From Pseudomonas synxantha BG33R (GTDB lineage: Bacteria; Pseudomonadota; Gammaproteobacteria; Pseudomonadales; Pseudomonadaceae), in contig NZ_CM001514.1 in NCBI RefSeq assembly GCF_000263715.2, forward strand, positions 3,909,674-3,973,673: a stretch of 64,000 nt of DNA, given 5' to 3'. The translations under genes were made by a program, and so were the position numbers. The notes below the pieces were generated by a model, which made no database searches, was not told where the DNA came from, and worked only from the letters and a program-made list of their open reading frames with translations. Of this stretch, positions 20,073 through 29,300 are shown piece after piece (the first letter of the stretch is position 1; every line of letters starts with the position of its first letter).

Positions 20073-21035
20073 ATGGACTTCAAACGCACCTTGCTCGCTG
20101 CCACACTCGTGGCCCTCAGCAGCGCCGCCCACGCGCTGGAAATCAAGTTTGCCGATATCCACCCCGCTGGCTACCCCACCGTGGTCGCCGAAGAAAACAT
20201 GGGCAAGGCCCTGACCCAGCAAAGCAAAGGCGAATTGACCTTCAAGTACTTCCCGGGCGGTGTGCTCGGCTCCGAGAAGGAAGTCGTCGAACAGGCCCAG
20301 GTCGGCGCCGTGCAAATGACCCGCGTCAGCCTTGGCATCGTCGGCCCGGTGGTGCCGGACGTGAATGTGTTCAACCTGCCGTTCGTGTTCCGCGACCAGG
20401 CGCATATGCGCAAAGTGATTGACGGCGAAATCGGCGATGAGATCCTCGCCAAGATCACCGATTCCGAGTTCGGCCTGGTCGCCCTCGCCTGGATGGACGG
20501 CGGCACGCGCAACCTCTACACCAAGAAACCAGTGCGCAAGATCGAAGACCTCAAGGGCATGAAGATTCGCGTGCAAGGCAACCCGATCTTCATCGAAGCC
20601 TTCAATGCAATGGGCGCCAACGGCATCGCCATGGACACCGGCGAGATCTTCAGCGCCTTGCAGACCGGGGTGATCGACGGCGCAGAAAACAACCCCCCGA
20701 CGCTTCTGGAACACAACCACTTCCAGAACGCCAAGTACTACACCCTCACCGAACACCTGATCCTGCCCGAGCCCATCGTGATGTCGAAAATCACCTGGAA
20801 CAAGCTCAGCGCCGCACAGCAGGACATGGTCAAGGAAGCCGCCAAGGCCGCCCAGGCTGACGAGCGTTTGTTGTGGGATGCCAAGTCGGCCAGCAGTGAA
20901 GAAAAACTCAAAAAGGCCGGGGTCGAGTTCATCAGCGTCGATAAAAAGCCCTTCTATGACGCCACCGCGCAGGTTCGCGCGAAGTACGGTGCGCCTTACG
21001 CCGACATCATCAAGCGTATCGACGCCGTTCAGTAA
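20073..21035 (+). CDS. TRAP transporter periplasmic binding protein (DctP family)
   Basis: 320 residues with a signal peptide (cleavage after SSAAHA). Binds a carboxylate-bearing substrate for the TRAP carrier. The family carboxylate-clamp region is clear: MKIRVQGNPIFIEAFNAMGA with its arginine, then GEIFSALQTGVIDGAENN. The start is ATG 20073, with AGGA about 10 bases before; an upstream in-frame start would spoil the signal peptide. Context suggests uronate or aldarate as ligand. Confidence 0.92.
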   Translation: MDFKRTLLAATLVALSSAAHALEIKFADIHPAGYPTVVAEENMGKALTQQSKGELTFKYFPGGVLGSEKEVVEQAQVGAVQMTRVSLGIVGPVVPDVNVFNLPFVFRDQAHMRKVIDGEIGDEILAKITDSEFGLVALAWMDGGTRNLYTKKPVRKIEDLKGMKIRVQGNPIFIEAFNAMGANGIAMDTGEIFSALQTGVIDGAENNPPTLLEHNHFQNAKYYTLTEHLILPEPIVMSKITWNKLSAAQQDMVKEAAKAAQADERLLWDAKSASSEEKLKKAGVEFISVDKKPFYDATAQVRAKYGAPYADIIKRIDAVQ

Positions 21036-21098
21036 CGCCCTCCTCCCTGACAAGGCCCGGCGCGGTCGGTATCCACGCGCCCGGTCACGGTGAACGCC

Positions 21099-21626
21099 AT
21101 GAAGAATCTACTGCTGCGCATCAACGACCGTATCTACATGACCTGCATCTGGGTCGCCGGCCTCTCGGTCCTGGGGGTCGCGCTGATCATTCCCTGGGGC
21201 ATCTTCGCCCGCTATATTCTCGGCACCGGCTCCAGTTGGCCGGAACCCTCTGCGATCCTGCTGATGCTGGTGTTCACCTTTATCGGCGCGGCTGCCAGCT
21301 ACCGCGCCGGGGCGCATATGTCGGTGGCGATGATCACTGATCGCCTGCCTGATGCTCAGCGCCGCGTTGTCGGCATCGTCTCGCAACTGTTGATGGCGAC
21401 CATCTGCCTGTTCATGACCATTTGGGGCGCCAAGCTGTGCCTGTCCACCTGGAACCAGTTCATGAGCGCCATCCCTACCCTGCGCGTGGGCATCACCTAT
21501 ATGCCGATCCCGATTGGCGGCTTGCTGACCCTGATATTCGTGCTGGAAAAACTTCTGCTGGGCGACCAGAGCCACCGGCGCGTAGTGCGTTTTGACCTGG
21601 TTGAAGAAAGCGAAGGGGCTGCCTGA
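21099..21626 (+). CDS. TRAP transporter small membrane subunit (DctQ family)
   Basis: 175 residues with four hydrophobic helices, the standard DctQ layout (GIFARYILGTGSSWPEPSAI between helices 1 and 2). It pairs with the large subunit in the inner membrane. Start placed at ATG 21099 with GGTGA upstream; GTG 21090 would add three residues. The gap to the large-subunit gene is one base. Confidence 0.9.
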   Translation: MKNLLLRINDRIYMTCIWVAGLSVLGVALIIPWGIFARYILGTGSSWPEPSAILLMLVFTFIGAAASYRAGAHMSVAMITDRLPDAQRRVVGIVSQLLMATICLFMTIWGAKLCLSTWNQFMSAIPTLRVGITYMPIPIGGLLTLIFVLEKLLLGDQSHRRVVRFDLVEESEGAA

Positions 21627-21627
21627 T

Positions 21628-22908
21628 ATGGACGCATTGATTCTGCTGGGCAGCTTTATCGCCTTGATCCTGATCGGTATGCCGGTGGCCTACGCCCTGG
21701 GCTTGTCGGCGCTGATCGGCGCGTGGTGGATCGACATTCCGTTCCAGGCCCTGATGATCCAGGTAGCGGGCGGGGTGAACAAGTTTTCACTGATGGCGAT
21801 TCCATTCTTCGTATTGGCCGGAGCGATCATGGCCGAGGGCGGCATGTCGCGGCGGTTGGTGGCGTTTGCCGGGGTGCTGGTGGGCTTTGTGCGCGGCGGG
21901 CTGTCGCTGGTCAACATCATGGCGTCGACGTTTTTCGGTGCGATCTCAGGCTCGTCGGTGGCCGATACCGCGTCGGTCGGTTCGGTGCTGATCCCGGAGA
22001 TGGAACGCCGCGGTTATCCCCGCGAGTTCGCCACCGCGGTCACCGTCAGCGGCTCGGTGCAGGCATTGCTGACGCCCCCGAGTCACAACTCGGTGCTCTA
22101 CTCCCTGGCGGCTGGCGGCACCGTCTCCATCGCCTCGCTGTTCATGGCCGGCGTGGTGCCGGGCCTGCTGATGAGCGCATGTTTGATGGTGCTGTGCCTG
22201 ATATTCGCGAAAAAGCGCAACTACCCCAAGGGCGAAGTCATCCCGCTCAAGCAGGCGCTGAAAATCTGTGCTGATGCACTCTGGGGCCTGATGGCCATGG
22301 TGATCATCCTCGGCGGCATCTTGTCGGGCATCTTCACCGCCACCGAGTCGGCGGCCATCGCGGTGCTGTGGGCGTTTTTCGTGACCATGTTCATCTACCG
22401 TGACTACAAATGGCGCGAGCTGCCCAAGCTGATGCATCGCACGGTACGCACTATTTCCATCGTGATGATCCTCATCGCCTTCGCCGCCAGCTTCGGCTAC
22501 ATCATGACCCTGATGCAGATCCCGGCGAAGATCACCACGCTGTTCCTGACCCTGTCGGACAACCGCTACGTGATCCTGATGTGCATCAACGTCATGCTGC
22601 TGTTGCTCGGCACGGTGATGGACATGGCACCGCTGATCCTGATCCTTACGCCGATCCTGTTGCCGGTGATCCTCGGTATCGGCGTCGACCCGGTGCACTT
22701 TGGCATGATCATGCTGGTCAACCTCGGCATCGGCTTGATCACGCCTCCGGTGGGCGCGGTGTTGTTCGTCGGCGCGGCGGTGGGCAAGGTAAGCATCGAG
22801 AAAACCGTTAAGGCGCTGCTGCCGTTTTATGCGGTGCTGTTTCTGGTGCTGATGGCCGTGACCTACATTCCGGCACTGTCGTTGTGGTTGCCGAGCGTGG
22901 TGCTGTAA
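21628..22908 (+). CDS. TRAP transporter large membrane subunit (DctM family)
   Basis: 426 residues, about 12 helices, the channel subunit that couples substrate entry to sodium. Typical motifs: SLMAIPFFVLAGAIMAEGGM and the glycine/serine-rich FFGAISGSSVADTASVGS. ATG 21628 follows the dctQ stop by one base, with AAGGGG about 10 bases upstream; an in-frame earlier start lies within dctQ and is unlikely. Last gene of the uronate block; a REP and the second copy of the 0.4-kb repeat follow. Confidence 0.92.
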   Translation: MDALILLGSFIALILIGMPVAYALGLSALIGAWWIDIPFQALMIQVAGGVNKFSLMAIPFFVLAGAIMAEGGMSRRLVAFAGVLVGFVRGGLSLVNIMASTFFGAISGSSVADTASVGSVLIPEMERRGYPREFATAVTVSGSVQALLTPPSHNSVLYSLAAGGTVSIASLFMAGVVPGLLMSACLMVLCLIFAKKRNYPKGEVIPLKQALKICADALWGLMAMVIILGGILSGIFTATESAAIAVLWAFFVTMFIYRDYKWRELPKLMHRTVRTISIVMILIAFAASFGYIMTLMQIPAKITTLFLTLSDNRYVILMCINVMLLLLGTVMDMAPLILILTPILLPVILGIGVDPVHFGMIMLVNLGIGLITPPVGAVLFVGAAVGKVSIEKTVKALLPFYAVLFLVLMAVTYIPALSLWLPSVVL

Positions 22909-22936
22909 ACCCAATCGTCAGAACACAGGTGAATAA

Positions 22937-23399
22937 ATGTGGGAGGGGTTTGCTCCCGATGGCGGCCTCAGGGCCGACCAGGGTGCTGGATTAGACCGAG
23001 TACATATCCGTTATTTGGGTAACGGCTGCTATTGGTTCCGCTCTTACAGCGGCTCACTTTTGAAAAGCCGGAATGCCGGCCCAGGCAAAAGTAAGGAAAA
23101 CGCTCTTGCCCCACCACTCGGCACCTCGCCTAGGCTCGGTGTGCCCGTAATCCGCCAGGGATTTGGGGGGCCGCCGCCACGCGCCATCCATGGCGCGGGG
23201 CGGCTAAACCGGCATCCCTGCCGGTTTACCCCCCAAATCCCTGTCGAATTCCGGCCAGCGTGGTTTAACGGGGCGCCTAAGATCAAGATCAAAAGCAGAT
23301 CAAGATCAAGAGCGGCTCGCTGCGCATCGTGGTTACTGTTGGCGAATGCAAAGTTGTGTAGATACCTGTGCTAATCGGGAGCATGCCCCCTCCCACATT
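22937..23399. repeat. 0.4-kb interspersed repeat, copy 2, bounded by inverted REPs
   Basis: Core 22,950-23,363 matches copy 1 (14,230-14,626) with scattered changes, an extra CCGGAATGCCGGCCCA-type insert near 23,070 and a longer AGATCAAG tail. A REP arm (ATGTGGGAGGGGTTTGCTCC) abuts the left end and an opposed REP arm (GGGAGCATGCCCCCTCCCAC) ends at 23,399. The whole thus looks like a REPIN whose loop is the 0.4-kb unit. No gene is supported inside. Confidence 0.85.
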
Positions 23400-23420
23400 T
23401 TGCTCTGCACTGTGTCAGGG

Positions 23421-24566
23421 TCAGGGTGGGCTGTTTTTCAGGCGCCCGGCAGTATCGATACTCACCACCACCGACAACCCAGGTCGCAACCGCTCGCTCT
23501 CGGCTTGATCCGGGTCCACGGTAATCCTCACCGGCACGCGCTGGGCAATCTTGACGAAGTTGCCGGTGGCGTTGTCCGCCTGCAACAGGCTGAACTCGGA
23601 CCCGGTTGCCGGCGAGATGTGCTGCACCGTGCCATGGAATTTGCGGTGGTTCAGCGCGTCCACAGTGAAGGTCACCGGCTGGCCCACCTGCACATTGTCC
23701 ATCTGGGTTTCTTTCATATTGGCGATCACCCACAACTGCTTGGGCACCAGGGCCATTAATTGCGCGCCGGAGTTGACGTACGCCCCCAGGCGCACGCCGA
23801 TCTGCCCCAACTGACCATCGCGCGGCGCGGTGATGCGGGTGTTGGACAAATCGATCCGCGCCAGTTCCACCGCCGCCTCGGCACTCGCGACTGCCGCTTC
23901 CAGAGAGCCGCGATTGACGATCACTGTTTGCAGGTCTTGCCGGGCAATTTCCAGGCTGGCCTGGGCCTGGGCTACGGCAGCAATGGTCTGGGCATTGGCG
24001 GCGCGGGTCACGTCCAGCTCGCGCTTGGACACCGAGCCATCGCTGATCAATTCTTCGTTGCGACGCAAGTCGGCGGTACTTTTGCGCGCCTGGGCCTGGC
24101 TGTCGACCAACGCGGCCTGGCGCAGCTTGATGGTCGCTTCGGCGCTGTTGCGTTGTTGCACCACATTGGCCAGCGACGCTTTCTGCACGGCCAGTTGCGC
24201 CAGGGCCTGGTCCAGGCGCTGTTTGTAGATGCGGTCATCCAGGCGTACCAGCAGGTCCCCCGCTTTTACATACTGGAAATCCTGCACCGGTACTTCGAAC
24301 ACATAGCCGCCAAGTTGCGGGCCGATAATCGTCACCTGCCCGCGCACCAGAGCGTTTTCGGTGGTTTCCACCGCACTGCTGAACGGCGGCAATTGCCAGG
24401 CGTACAGCACGATCAGCACACCGATGATGGCGATGGCGGCAAAACCCAGGGACGAGATGATGCGCACGCGCAAAGGCCGCAATTGCGTGGGCACGGCGCC
24501 CGGTGGCGTGCTGCCTTCAGGTGTGGCAGCGATGGCGGTTGTGGTGGTGGTTGAAGGTTCGGTCAT
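23421..24566 (-). CDS. EmrA/HlyD-family membrane fusion protein
   Basis: 381 residues. A cytosolic tail rich in Thr/Ala/Pro, one membrane helix near residues 36-58, then lipoyl half (VRGQVTIIGPQLGGYVFEVP), long coiled-coil hairpin and second lipoyl half (RITAPRDGQLGQIGVRLGAY). It would link the DHA2 pump encoded just upstream to an outer-membrane channel. Start ATG 24566 overlaps the pump stop by four bases (ATGA). No outer-membrane partner gene is adjacent. Confidence 0.9.
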   Translation of the reverse strand: MTEPSTTTTTAIAATPEGSTPPGAVPTQLRPLRVRIISSLGFAAIAIIGVLIVLYAWQLPPFSSAVETTENALVRGQVTIIGPQLGGYVFEVPVQDFQYVKAGDLLVRLDDRIYKQRLDQALAQLAVQKASLANVVQQRNSAEATIKLRQAALVDSQAQARKSTADLRRNEELISDGSVSKRELDVTRAANAQTIAAVAQAQASLEIARQDLQTVIVNRGSLEAAVASAEAAVELARIDLSNTRITAPRDGQLGQIGVRLGAYVNSGAQLMALVPKQLWVIANMKETQMDNVQVGQPVTFTVDALNHRKFHGTVQHISPATGSEFSLLQADNATGNFVKIAQRVPVRITVDPDQAESERLRPGLSVVVSIDTAGRLKNSPP

Positions 24567-26206
24567 GAAGTCGCGCCGCTGGGTTGAACAGGAGGGATTG
24601 CCTTGGTGGTGCTCATCAACCATAGGCTGCGGGTGAAGATCCACAGCATGGTCAGGATCGCGATAATCGCGATCAGCATGAACACATCGTTGTAAGCCAT
24701 TACATTCGCTTCACGGGTGGCCGCCGTGGCCAGGCTGCGGATGCCCATCAGGTTGCGCAGTTCCGGGTCGGCGACGATGCCACCGTAGGCCGACCCGCCG
24801 CTCTGCACTCGCGCCGCCACACGGGGGTCGATCAAGGTCAGGTGCTCAACGATCATGCTTGAGTGATACTTCTCGCGCACGGTCTGGAAGGTGCCCAGCA
24901 ACGCCGCGCCGATCAGGCCGCCGAGGTTCTGGCAAATCCCGAACATCACCGAGAAGCTCACCAGGTTGCGCGGGTTGGTCAGCACGTTTTTCGTGCCCAG
25001 CACCATGGTCGGCCCGAGGAAGAACGTGCCGCCAAAGCCTAGCAGGAACTGGCTGATATAGAGGTTTTGCGGGCGCGTCAGGTTGCTGGAAAAACTGTCC
25101 ATCACCGAACCTGTCGCCATCAGTGCCAGGGAAATCACCAATGGCATCAACAGGTGCGCCGGGTTGATCGTCAACGCGCTGACTACCAGCCCGGCAATCG
25201 CCCCGGCCAGCATCACCACATATAAGGTATGCATTTGCTGGTAGCTCATGTTCAGCATTTGCATGAACCCCACCGCACCGGTGGATTGCTCGGACAGCAC
25301 CATACGAATCAGCACTACCGCCAAGGCCAGGCGAATCATCACGCCGCTGCCCAGCCAGCGCGTCATCAGCATCGGGTTGCTGCGGTTATGCTCGATGGCC
25401 AGCCCCGCCATGATCAGTACCAGCGAGCAGGCCGAGGCCACACCGATCCACGGCGCTTCCAGCCACCAGTCAATACGCCCCAGGGACAGCACCGCGCACA
25501 GTAAAGCAACGCCAGTGGCAAGGATGGCGAAGGTGAGGAAGTCGAGTTTTTCAAAGGTCTTGAAGCGGTCACCGGGCGGCAGCTTGAGCAGGAACACGCA
25601 GCCCAGGCAGATCAGCGCCAGGCCCAGTTCAAACAGGTACAACCCGCGCCATTCGGCGATCTGCAGCAAGTCTTCGGAAAACAGCCGCGCCAGGGGCAGC
25701 GCCAATTGCGCGGTGCCCAGCCCCAGCACCAAGGCTTTCAAGCGCCACTTGGCCGGGAACGCCTGGATCATGTAGTACAAACCCAACGAGCTCAGCGCCG
25801 CGCCGACCATGCCGTGAGCCGCCCTCACCGCAATGGCCGAGTTGAGGTCGTTGACAAACAAGTGGCCGAAAGTCACCAGCGCATACAACACCAGGAACAC
25901 TTCGGTAAACGCACGCAGGCCGAACTGCTGACGAAACTTCACCAGCAGCAGGTTCATGCACACGTTGGTCATGACATACGCGGCGGGCAGCCAGGCCATT
26001 TCCGCGGTGGTCGCACCCAATGCGCCTTGCAGGTATTGCAGGTTGGCGATAACCAGGGCATTGCCCAGGCCACCGGTGATAGCTACCAGCACGCCTACCA
26101 GCGCAAACAGCCAGCGCTTGTGGGTGGGGTGCAGCGGCGTCGACGGCGAGCCGGGCAGGCTCGGCCGCTCGTGGGGCTGCCAGGTGTGGGGGGTGTATTT
26201 ATCCAT
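24563..26206 (-). CDS. DHA2-family drug:H+ antiporter (EmrB/QacA-like)
   Basis: 547 residues with about 14 hydrophobic helices. Major facilitator superfamily, first gene of a two-gene tripartite efflux operon. The family helix-5-like glycine/proline motifs are only partly evident; FLLGFGGTFFLGPTMVLGT is a recognisable inner segment. Pump-first order is the reverse of E. coli emrA-emrB. Substrate unknown. No regulator gene is adjacent. Confidence 0.88.
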   Translation of the reverse strand: MDKYTPHTWQPHERPSLPGSPSTPLHPTHKRWLFALVGVLVAITGGLGNALVIANLQYLQGALGATTAEMAWLPAAYVMTNVCMNLLLVKFRQQFGLRAFTEVFLVLYALVTFGHLFVNDLNSAIAVRAAHGMVGAALSSLGLYYMIQAFPAKWRLKALVLGLGTAQLALPLARLFSEDLLQIAEWRGLYLFELGLALICLGCVFLLKLPPGDRFKTFEKLDFLTFAILATGVALLCAVLSLGRIDWWLEAPWIGVASACSLVLIMAGLAIEHNRSNPMLMTRWLGSGVMIRLALAVVLIRMVLSEQSTGAVGFMQMLNMSYQQMHTLYVVMLAGAIAGLVVSALTINPAHLLMPLVISLALMATGSVMDSFSSNLTRPQNLYISQFLLGFGGTFFLGPTMVLGTKNVLTNPRNLVSFSVMFGICQNLGGLIGAALLGTFQTVREKYHSSMIVEHLTLIDPRVAARVQSGGSAYGGIVADPELRNLMGIRSLATAATREANVMAYNDVFMLIAIIAILTMLWIFTRSLWLMSTTKAIPPVQPSGATS

Positions 26207-26367
26207 TCGGTGACCTTGGTGAGCCGACGTGCAAGGTCGGTGAAGCGCTTACTCAGGTAGTAGTAAACCTGAGCAGCGCTCATCTTTCCATGGCGAACGC
26301 ACAATTGATCTTCAAACGGCCGAAAGGCGGCATCGGCTGGCCCACTGCCTGCGCCGAGCGGCTCACC

Positions 26368-29300
26368 TCAACGATCGGGGTCCGGCTTGATCGCTATCTC
26401 AGGCACAGGGTTATAGAACGGCCCATAGTCGAGCAGCAATTCATCACCTTTCTTGATGTCTTTGAGTGCCACATAGAACGTCAGGTTTTTCCCGACAGCT
26501 ACGGAAACGACATTGTTCGACTTCCACACCGGCCCATTGCGCAGTTGCGAGGTATTGATCAGGCTCAGGGTGTTACCCGTGTGCAGCCCACTCACCGTGC
26601 GTACGCCCGAACGTGTACCGAACAGGTAAGTCAGCACAGCCCGTGAACCTTGCTTACGTTGCTCCTGGAACAGCGACGCCTCGTCTGCATGGTATTTGCC
26701 GGCATACGGGCCAAGCACTTCAAACTGGGGAATGCCGCGCCGCGCCCACACCGAAGCGCCGCGAGCCGGCCCACCATCGTCCAGCGGCGTGACCACTTCC
26801 AGCACTTCATCAAACCGGGACTGATGCTCGCATTCGGTCCGCAGCCAGTCTTTGATCGACGCCTTGATCTGGGCTGAAACACGCGTCTTCGTTACGCTAT
26901 CAAGCCCATCCAGAACACCATTCCAATGGGCGATACGGATGTTATCGATAGGACCTTCAAGTGATTGGGTCAAGCTGAGCCTGGGGTTCGTCGGGTCCTG
27001 CAAAATCGGCAAGGTATTGTCGAACTGATGAGGCGGCAATAGAGAAGAAGCGTCGGTCTCAACCTTGACAACGACGACGTCCGCAGATGATCCAGGGATC
27101 TGTTCCCCCTGTGGCGTGTTGGTGGGATTGTTCAGGTCTGAAGACTTCGACGGCGGCGGATCCAGAGGGTCTTGCGCAGGCCGTTTTCGTGTTGCACTCG
27201 CATCAGGTTGCTCGGGCACGGGAAGCTGCGGGATATCTTGCTCTGCCCGATTGAGGCGTTGCACGGTCGCCGCTTTCAAAGAGCCATCGGCGTTAACGTA
27301 CTGATGCCAAGTGTTTGGGTTGAGCCCATGTTGGCTCAAGAACTGCGACGGCGTGACTGACGTGTTCGATTGAGCGAAGAGCGCCCGCCACTGGCGTAGA
27401 TGGTCATCAGTAAGCGCGGTATAGGTGCGACCGGCCGCCCTGTTCAGCAACGCTTCACCGGCCGGCCCCAGGCCACCATCTTGCCGCACACAATTTTTGA
27501 ACGTACTCGTATTAAGGTGATGATGGCCGGCAAACCCGTTCATGGTCATTGCGTCACGCGCCTGCTGTGTCTTGCTTTGCCAATCGCGGATATGCGTTTC
27601 GGTCAGCATATTGAAGGGTGTATTGGCCGCACGGTCGCGCACAATCTTGCCGGTATCGCTCAACTGGCCGTCAGGCTGCACATAGTAGGCAAAGGTTTTC
27701 GGCGAGAGGTTCCTCTGCTGGGCAAAGTCCTCACGGGTAATGCTTCGCGGTTGCGCGGACGACAACGCCTCCCACTCGTGTAGATGTTCACCCGTGATGA
27801 TCTGTTTGCGTGCCGAAGTCTGGAAGGTGGGGGCAAGCGCGGTGTTTTGCTCTGCCTGATTGAGACGTCGCAAGGCCGCCTCTTTCAAGGAACCATCCTT
27901 TTTAACGAAACGACTCCAACTGCCTGGGCTGAGCCTGTGTTGGCTCATGAACTGCGCTGACGTCACTACGTTGTTCGGTTGTGCCAAGAGCGTGCGCCAC
28001 TGGTGTAGATGCTCATCGGTAATCACCTCATAGGCAGTACCGGCAGCCCTGCCCAATAGCTCTTCACCCTCTGGCCCCAGGCTGCCATCGACCCGCACAT
28101 AATTTTTGAGCGTATGCGAATTCAGGTGATGATGAACGGCAAACCCGTCTAGGGTCATGGCGCCACGCTCCTGCCGAGTCAAGCTTCGCCAACTCTGGAT
28201 ATGCGCTTCGGTCACCTTGTTGAACGGCGTGTTGGCGGGGCGGTTGCGCACGATCAAGCCGGTCTCGCTCAGTCGACCGTCAGCTTTCACACAGTACTCA
28301 AACGTTTTCCAGGGCAGTTGGTGCTGGCGGGCAAAGCCCTTGGGGGTAAGCCTTATTTGCTCCTGGCGCGGCAATGCTTCCCACGCCTGCAAATGTTCAG
28401 CGGTGATCTGCTTTGCACCACCGGTTGCCCCCAGGCGGTGCCATTGGTCACCCTGTATATGCTGGACCAACAACTCGGTCTGCCGGTTGTTGTGATAAAC
28501 CCGGGCCTGCACAACGCCGTCCTCCGTGCGCGACACCTGGCGGACTTCGTACACCGCCGCCTTACCGTGGCTGTCGATATGACGTATATGAGACATGTGC
28601 CCATCGGCGGCCACATACACGCCCTGGCCATTACGTAAAAGGCCAGCAATACGCGACTCAGGCACGTTGAAGTGACCAAACCATTCATGGCTCAGTTCGC
28701 TCACTTCTTCGAGGTGCGGCGCGCCCACCTTACCGGCGACAGCCTGGGTTGCGACCGCGAACTCCTCGAGCGGGCTGCCATAAGGTCGCATCGCGTCGGC
28801 ATCAAAAGCATACCAATGGCCGTTCTTGAGCACGGCGGCGCCCTCCACCATCTGTTCGGCCACCTTCACCACGCCTGTCGCCGCTGCGTCATACTGCTTG
28901 CTGATCGCCTTCAATACGTCGTAACTGCCGGTGGCACCTCTGAGTTTATTGACGGTTTTGGACAGTACATACAAGCCACCGCTGCCCACCAACCTGGCCA
29001 AATCACCCAAACCACCCACCGGATTGAGCAGGTCAATCGTGGCGACGCCGATGACTTTGGCAGCCTTTAGCGCCTTGGCACCGCTGGAGAGAACAGCGCT
29101 GCCGATCTTGAGCAGTTTTCCAGCCGTGGTGGCCCCTGCAGTAACAAAGCCGAAGATGTCCAGCATGAGATCAAATGCCGCCTCGCCATATTTGCCATTC
29201 TGAATATTGACGATGGCCGATCTGAAGGGGATCAGGTTCAACAAAAAATCGTTCAACGGTTTGGGGCTGTAATACTCGTCTATGGGAGTCTGCCCGCGTG

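Noticed and set aside
26290..26646. 118-codon plus-strand frame at the 3' end of the SET-domain gene
   Set aside because: Antisense to the SET domain; no coding features.
27240..28413. Possible CRISPR or DNA tandem repeat
   Set aside because: Similarity is at protein level with 64-residue units and diverged bases; there are no short identical repeats with spacers.
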